A stretch of DNA of 64,000 nt. Origin: Pseudoips prasinana. Its lineage: Eukaryota > Arthropoda > Insecta > Lepidoptera > Nolidae. The translations under genes and the position numbers were made by a program. Below, in pieces: positions 58,040 to 64,000 of the stretch (its first letter is position 1; each line of letters begins with the position of its first letter). A model generated the notes under the pieces. That model did not search any database. It was not told the origin of the DNA and saw only the letters and a program-made list of their open reading frames with translations. The stretch spans positions 1,922,001 through 1,986,000 of the forward strand of contig OX621259.1 of NCBI GenBank assembly GCA_951640165.1, written 5' to 3'.

Positions 58040-58925
58040 AATAAGGAAGGATTTCTCGAAATTAAACCCCTAAGGGGGTAAAACGTGGGTGCAAAGTTAG
58101 TATGAAACTTGGCCGTATTTGAAGTTAAGGACATAAAAATTGGTATTTGGCCTTCCAGTTAAAAATAAAAATCACATGTTTTAGGATTTTTGGAAATTCC
58201 ACCCCCAAGGGCGAAAAATAGGGGATGTAAGTTTGTATGAAAAATGTGTAAATTTTTAAGTTAAACGCATGAAAATTGATATTTGGTATCTCAGTTAAAA
58301 ATAAAAAATACATGTTTCAGCATTTTTGAGAATTCCACCCCTAGGGCGTAAAATAGAGGATGTAAGTTTTTATGAAAAACGCGACATTTTTGAAGTTAAA
58401 CCCATGAAAATTAGTGTTTGGCCTTTCAGTTAATAATAAAAATAAATATTTCGGGATTTTTGGGAATTACACCCCGAAGGGCATAAAATAGGGGATGTAA
58501 GTTAGTATAAAAAATCCGATATTTTTGAAGTAAAACGCATGAAAATTTGTACTTGGCTTTTCTGTTAAAAAACATAATTTTTTTATTTCAGGATTTTTGG
58601 AAATTCCACCCCCTAAAGTGCAAAACAGGGGATGTAAGTTTAGACTGACTGACTGAAATATCAACGCACAGCCTAAACGGCTGGAATAACAGACTTGAAA
58701 TTTTGACAGTAGGTAACTTTTATGACGTAGGCATCCACTACGAAGGGTTTTTGAAAATATCACCCCTAACGGAGTAAAATAGGGGTGAAATATTTTATGA
58801 AATCCGTCATATTTTATGTTAAAGGCTTTGGTATTTGGCCTTGCAATTAAAGATTAAAATATATATTCTAAGATTTTTGAAAATTCCACCCCCAAGGGCG
58901 TAAAATTGGGGATGTAAGTTTGTAT
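58040..58925. repeat. degenerate tandem repeat, about 130-137 bp, seven units
   Basis: A gatttttg-gaa-attccaccccc-aagggcg-aaaataggggatgtaag pattern recurs with its start at about 58048, 58184, 58321, 58454, 58591, 58745 and 58872. A gactgactga motif occurs at about 57945 and 58645. I recognise the sequence type as a common moth minisatellite, often linked to Helitron-like elements. Minus-strand frames here are by-products of the repetition. Confidence 0.8.
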
Positions 58926-58929
58926 GGGA

Positions 58930-59380
58930 TGGTCTGTCCTAGGTAAATATAGTTCTCTACAACTTCGAGTGCAGAATCTCCAACCTTAACTATAGTGGGT
59001 GCAACATTGATGTTTGACATGATTTTCGTCTTATCCATGTTCATTTTCAGACCCACTTGTTGAGAGACTCTGCTGAGGCCATCGAGCATTGTACCGAGGT
59101 CTTTTAGGGTCTCAGCCATGACTACTATATCGTCGGCAAATCGAAGGTGGGTGATGTACTCGCCATTGACATTGATGCCAAAGCCTTTCCAGTCCAGAAG
59201 CTGGAAGACATCTTCCAATGCAGCGGTGAACAGTTTCGGGGATATAACATCTCCATGTCTCACACCTCGCTGCAAGTGGATAGGTTTCGAGTTCTGGTCC
59301 TGGAGTCGCACTGACATAGTGGCGTTTTCATACAAACACTTTAACACCTCGATATACCGGTAGTCGATTTGGCACCTTTG
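58930..59380 (-). pseudogene. RTE-type LINE reverse transcriptase fragment
   Basis: The minus-strand frame 59347-58868 reads LYENATMSVRLQD, GVRHGDVISPKLF (RT motif), LRFADDIVVMAE (catalytic Asp pair) and MNMDKTKIM, then VENYIYLGQ. These are RTE/endonuclease-RT elements common in moths. There is no break over about 140 codons of homology. Homology stops at about 58930, where the tandem repeat begins, and the last residues are read from that repeat. Truncated at both ends. Confidence 0.85.
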
Positions 59381-59454
59381 GATTGATTAAGTTTAGAGCG
59401 TTTTAATTCCAAGGATAATAAAATTCATTACATATTGAAATGCAGTAATTTTAT

Positions 59455-59710
59455 ACAATTATAATCATCATCATCATATCAGCCGAAATATGTCCACAGC
59501 TGGACAAAGGCCTCCCCCAAGGATCCCCACAATAGCCAGACCTGCGCTGCCCGCATCCAGCGGCTTCCCGCGACCCTGGCACGATCGTCGGTCCACCTTG
59601 TAGTGGGCTTGCCCACGCTGCGTCTTCCGGTTCGTGGTCGCCACTGGAGAACCTTCTTCCTTCCTCCTTCTGCCCCATTGGCCGTCGGTTCTACCACCTA
59701 TGTACCCGGC
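59455..59710 (-). pseudogene. RTE-type LINE 3' end
   Basis: Minus strand: WRPRTGRRSVGKPTTRWTDD, VAGSRWMRAAQ and GEAFVQLWTYFG, then a (atg)n-type tail ending near 59455. On the minus strand this 3' end lies upstream of the RT piece at 58930-59380, so the two cannot be one collinear element. Confidence 0.85.
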
Positions 59711-59714
59711 CCAC

Positions 59715-60430
59715 TGCCACTTATAATATTTAGCGGGAAATCTCTAATTATTTAAAATAAATGTAATCGATATTTTTTTAACTTTCTATGCCTGATGATA
59801 TCTTGAACATGACATAATTATAACAAAAGTTCAGTCCTTACTGCATCACTTTTCAGACATTGTTAGTGTTTGTTAAGTAAATCAAGTTGTTTAATTGTAC
59901 CCTAGATTGGCGAGAGAAAGCCAACAGCCAGCGCCGCTATCCAAAAACTGTTACTTTTAACCACCGCAAATTCTAATGATTCGGGAATATTTATAAGATT
60001 TATTTAGCTGTTCATTTGAGTTAATTTTGTCACGATAATGGGTTTGGAGATAATAATTGTATGTTTTAAATCTATTGTTGTTGTATTTTGCTGAAATTTG
60101 TAAATGATAAGATGTAACAATAACAATATTTATCAGCTTTAGATAATAATATAGCTTTAAATAGACAGTGATAGTACAGTTATGATGCCGTGTAAAAATA
60201 TTTATGAACATGTTATAACTCGATGTAGTATCTATCATGAATAAGTAGCCTATAGATAAGAACAGTCTCATTATTATGTAACCGCGGTAAGAATCGAGGT
60301 AGCTCCTACACAAGCGTATTTTTCCGCGTTCGCCTCACAAAATTTTGCCCACATAAAAAATTTCGTATTCGTCCAACATTTTATTCCTTTTTAGCCCCAG
60401 ATGTAATATTAATTGTTATTCCTCGTTGTG
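59715..60430. other. no recognisable feature
   Basis: AT-rich. The 118-codon minus-strand frame (60313-59957) is rich in Tyr, Ile and Asn with no domain. Confidence 0.5.
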
Positions 60431-60438
60431 ATTTGCAG

Positions 60439-60504
60439 GCTGCTTTTGAGGCTTTTGACAAGTTAGAAGAAGAAGAAGAAAGAAAAAATCTGTGCATGTT
60501 GTGA
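60439..60504 (+). other. possible terminal coding exon
   Basis: A splice-acceptor-like ttgtgatttgcag ends at 60438. A 21-codon frame (AAFEAFDKLEEEEERKNLCM) follows to TGA 60502-60504, and AATAAA lies at 60511-60516. The acceptor, short acidic tail and polyadenylation signal in the right order look like a last exon. No upstream exon is recognised, so chance cannot be excluded. Confidence 0.35.
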
Positions 60505-60529
60505 CACCTTAATAAACTGTGCATTTGAT

Positions 60530-61095
60530 TTTAATTTTTAAGTGTTGTATTTAGACTAGCAATAATGTAACAGTTACTGGTTGACCTAAATAAATAAATA
60601 AAGCGCGGGCAAAGGCACAGACCTTCCAAACTATACAAGAGGATGGGGGCATGAACTTTTCAGTTACATATCATGTTATTATAGTTAAAATCCACTACTG
60701 ACACAAAACCGGACGTCAAATAAAACTCTCTGCTAATTAAACTTGTTACATTTCACCAGCCTGCACTAGACTATTAATTATTATTCCTGTTTCGTCCTAT
60801 TTTTCTTTATGGTATTCACCTCGAATATTTTTTTGTGTGAATATTAATAGAATTTTAGTACAGACAGTCTGCAAAGTTTTTAATAGCAACAATTTTCAAC
60901 CATGTTTTTGTCATAGTAAATATTGATTAGTTCAAACTTATAAGCAGATAAAAATTTAGAAAATAGATTGAATGGCAAACCCTTCTTTCAAATTCAAACG
61001 GCCGACCAATAACGAAGCATTATCTTATCAGTAAGGGAAATGGCCGGGTGACTAGACATTGCAACATGTAAGCAACATGAATACTACTCATTCGT
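60530..61095. other. no recognisable feature
   Basis: AT-rich. Nothing identifiable. Confidence 0.5.
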
Positions 61096-61102
61096 TATTT
61101 CT

Positions 61103-61410
61103 GTGTTTTGTTTCACATCCATTAATAATGAAAGTTTAATAAGACTGAAGAACAAAGGTACAGATTTGGTTGAAGCTTTACCTGAATTTTCTAAAATGAT
61201 ATCAAATCTGTACAATACGAGAAATAAATCACAAAATATTAAAAATTCAACGTTTAAGAGAGCGTTGTTAAACCTTTCAAACGACAATTATTACTTTATT
61301 TTATCCTGGCTTGATAATAACTACATGAAAAGAGAATTGAATTTTTTGAGGCTATTTATATAGAACCAACAATCCAGTAGAAGGATGTAACGCCAAACAA
61401 GACATCGATG
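61103..61410 (+). pseudogene. MULE transposase relic related to 41074-42462
   Basis: The frame at 61135-61240 reads LKNKGTDLVEALPEF and LYNTRNKSQ, matching residues 118-147 of the intact MULE protein (INKGIDLLNPLPQF, LYKLRNESQ). At 61362-61400 another frame reads RTNNPVEGCNAKQ, matching RTNNMVESWNAK around its catalytic Glu. About 230 intervening residues are deleted or decayed. Same strand as the intact copy. The divergence is large, so it is an older relative, not a recent copy. Confidence 0.65.
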
Positions 61411-61414
61411 TCGG

Positions 61415-62040
61415 GAAAACTAAATATAATAAGTAATTAAAATGTGGTATTTAGAAAAATTACAAAGATACTTATACATTTCTAACTCTTCCTGCATATT
61501 ATAGATCAATTCCACCCAGACAACAAAATAACCGCCTTACCTACCATTTAAGATTTGTCTTGAATGGAAACCAAAACCACACATTTTGGCCTAGCTGTAT
61601 GTTTTTATATTATATAAGCAATGCACCAACAGGCCTTTCATAAGAATATTATAACACATTTAAATTTGCTAACCATACTTTGATTAGTACTATGAAGTAG
61701 GGCGAAACAGGAATCAAATTTAATATGGGGCAAAAGAGGAATTCTTTGGAATGTAGGACGAACAAATGGGGCAAATATGGAACAAATCCACCCCTTGTAC
61801 AGACGCTAGCACATCCAGCTACCCCGATCTGTCACATTTCTTTTATATATTTTCAACTTTATCACAAAAGCATAAGATTTCATTTTTTCATTCGTAAAAA
61901 AATATAATGCAATTATGATCTATATTTTTGGATTATTTCTAGAACTAGATGTGTTAAACAACTGGCTTATTTGCAGAATATACATTGATGGGTGATAATG
62001 TTATTTAATGTGCATTTCAAAATATCCCGTCAAAAGTCAT
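61415..62040. other. no recognisable feature
   Basis: Nothing identifiable. Confidence 0.5.
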
Positions 62041-62045
62041 ATGTA

Positions 62046-62390
62046 ATGTCCTCCTGGCCAATATTCGGCCACGGCGCCGGCGGCCAGTCTCAATGAAGAC
62101 TAGCCAACTGCGCAAGACATATTATAGTATGTACAAAAGTGCGCGCAAACACAGGGGCACTTTCTATTCAATCGCTCTCATGATCCGATGGGACAACTAG
62201 TGACACAACCGGAAAGAGGTCAGGTACAGGCCCGACGGCTTTACGTGCTCTCTGAGACTGTGGGCTGATACTGAGAAATTTTCTTTACGGAAAAATTCTA
62301 AAATCAGTTATTGGCCCGACCTGGGGTTTGAACCCAGGACCTCGTTATCTGCGGTTGACTACCACTACCGCTAGACCAACGACGCTGTCA
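62046..62390 (-). mobile_element. SINE (family C), minus strand
   Basis: From tail (gccggcggccagtctc, gcgctctcatgatccg-like) to the tRNA-like head complement (ggggtttgaacccaggacc, ccactaccgctagacc). The head still has a good B box. Partner of 47034-47355. Confidence 0.8.
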
Positions 62391-62394
62391 AAAA

Positions 62395-63200
62395 CTCATA
62401 TTAGTTACGCGTCGCTTAATCCGTCACGAATGTTACGACAACCCTTCGACGTCCAGCGTTGATGATTCCAACCAGTTGTATAGAGAATCTCATCAGAACT
62501 TAAGCAATGAACTCAAACTCAATACACGTAGCAAACTCCTCCAAAGATTTTCAAAAACGGTATCCGATCTCATCAAACAGCTTTGGTCTAATGAGGCCAC
62601 ACTCGTTACTATGTGTTTCATAGTGCATGTAAGATTGGATTCGTAATTTGGATTTTAATTGTAACATTTATATTAGATGCATTTCATAGTAAAATCTACT
62701 AACATCTGAATGTTGGTATGGCATACTTTGTATATACCTATATATATACAAAGTAAATTAAATTTATATATATATATATATGTAAAAAGTAAAGTATTTT
62801 TATATACTTTTTTAATAAAAGCACCTGAAGATTTGGTTCACGCTGATGTTTTTCCTACTATGTCTACGATTATACTTACAAATTATAGATTTCATTGATA
62901 TTTAAATAATTTAGATTTGAAATTGTAATGCAAAATTATAAACATCACTGTAATTTCATGTTTTAAACATAATCTTTGCATACCCTCCTTGAGGGTGAAA
63001 TATGTCATGTAGGTACTTACTACTGTATAACACCTTATGCTTACCGTATTAAATGGAAATAAATGATATTATGTCTGTTTGTTTCAGTGTTTTAACCACA
63101 TCGACAGATACACAATTTTTTAGATTTATTCAAAATGTTGGTTATTTTTATCGCACCTTTTCCATTTCACATCTGACATTAGCACAATTGTCAACACCGG
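62395..63200. other. no gene; AT microsatellite and hairpin
   Basis: Arms 62724-62736 and 62743-62755 (tactttgtatata and its complement) form a 13-bp inverted repeat. A (TA)n tract follows at about 62766-62782. Confidence 0.6.
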
Positions 63201-63241
63201 CATGACTTGCCATTTGGAAAACGAAGAAGAACAAGCCAAAC

Positions 63242-63313
63242 AACCAATATCAACAAAATTACGAAAACAGACCAACCAACCAATATCAACAAAATTACGA
63301 GAATAATGCCCGG
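63242..63313 (+). repeat. 36-bp tandem duplication coding a 12-residue repeat
   Basis: aaccaatatcaacaaaatta starts at 63242 and again at 63278. In one frame each copy encodes NQYQQNYEN, and the frame continues open to about 63458. It resembles the Asn/Gln-rich part of some retrotransposon gag proteins, but another frame is also open, so the coding claim is weak. Confidence 0.5.
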
Positions 63314-63839
63314 TTCCTTTATTTTACGATCCGTCATTGGACCAACGTTACCATCCGTAATTCAGCTACCGATACCGATGCAAAACTAGTGTTCCACAAT
63401 GCCCTACCTGCGACGAACATCCGTAGTTTAAACCACCTACGACTCGTTCGGCGATGAACCTCTCGCTCCTCTTCACGATTAGTTATAACAAAACGTCTAC
63501 GTCAATTATGCAACTAAAATCATTTATTATTCTGTAATATTATGTGAGTAATAGTACAAATTACTGTACTTATAGTTACAGTAATAATTTAATTTGCGTT
63601 TTAGGTTTAAAATATTTATAAATCATTAGTATTGAAAATTTGATGTTACGAGTGCATGGTGTGAACAAAACGCGTAACATGAAAGCGCATGGCGCATGCG
63701 TCTGTCGTCTGACGTCTGTCCAGGAGTATTTCATGGTTTCTAAATAAGTTTTTAAATTGAGTATTTAATCTAAGGTTTGTGGTTATGAAATCTTAAAAGA
63801 TAGAAAAATAATCAACCCTTTCTAACGGAAAACAAAGCC

Positions 63840-63980
63840 ATGAATTCTCTATCAGTTTCAGAGCTAGACATCACGGAAATCTCCTCAAACACTATGTTAA
63901 CTACCAAAATAAAATACAAACAACTGGTAAACCGACCGAATTCGACTAGTAATCAAAGCAGTAACGCCTCGTTATTTTGA
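63840..63980 (+). other. 46-codon ORF with good start context, unidentified
   Basis: ATG 63840 in aaagccATGaa runs to TGA 63978-63980 and encodes a Ser/Thr/Asn-rich peptide (MNSLSVSELDITEISSNTM). It could be the first coding exon of a gene beyond the window or a chance frame. No domain. Confidence 0.3.
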
Positions 63981-64000
63981 CAGTTCCGTGACAGTAGAAA

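Noticed and set aside
58125..58763. Minus-strand frames of 62-98 codons
   Set aside because: They lie in the degenerate tandem repeat and repeat themselves. Not genes.

Overview
This is a transposon-rich stretch of eukaryotic, very probably lepidopteran, nuclear DNA. It is AT-rich and carries tRNA-derived SINEs, Jockey/CR1-type and RTE-type LINE fragments and DNA transposons that look like those of moths and butterflies. This attribution rests on recognised repeat types, not on a species match. I see no confident host gene. Everything with clear coding character belongs to mobile elements. The only hints of host exons are a very short acceptor-plus-ORF at 60439-60504 and a 46-codon ORF at 63840.

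Layout. 1-800: 3' part of one LINE, with a perfect 16-bp hairpin just after its stop. About 800-3616: a second, 5'-truncated and multiply broken LINE (endonuclease plus reverse transcriptase). 3617-23405: a tandem array of 18 units of about 1,150 bp. Each unit carries the same dead fragment of a retrotransposon gag gene with two CCHC knuckles, plus about 480 bp of non-coding DNA. The array has a 2.3-kb dimer periodicity in its first third and a larger internal duplication later. 23.5-24.7 kb: a decayed LINE on the minus strand. 25-36 kb: SINEs, LINE tails and a dispersed GGGCAGTGGTTACCCTAG family, separated by DNA in which I recognise nothing.

36.18-37.23 kb (minus): a DDE transposase with a C-terminal SWIM zinc finger. 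38.8-39.7 kb: a LINE relic. 39735-43298: an apparently complete Mutator-like element (MULE) with an intact 462-codon FLYWCH/MULE transposase, long degenerate terminal inverted repeats and a candidate 10-bp target-site duplication. This is the best-preserved element in the window. 44-54 kb: two copies of a GC-rich repeat ending in a conserved hairpin, several SINEs, a perfect 22-bp hairpin and a LINE relic interrupted by a 313-bp insertion with a 15-bp target-site duplication. 55.2-57.9 kb: two Merlin (IS1595/IS1016-like) transposase copies sharing one nonsense codon. 58.0-58.9 kb: a degenerate tandem repeat of about 130-137 bp. 58.9-59.7 kb: two RTE pieces in non-collinear order. About 61.1 kb: a small relic related to the intact MULE.

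The elements do not act as one pathway. What unites the window is accumulation, nesting and local amplification of mobile DNA, as expected in heterochromatin or a W-like chromosome (inference). The most unusual structure is the gag-derived macrosatellite; the most likely functional gene is the MULE transposase.
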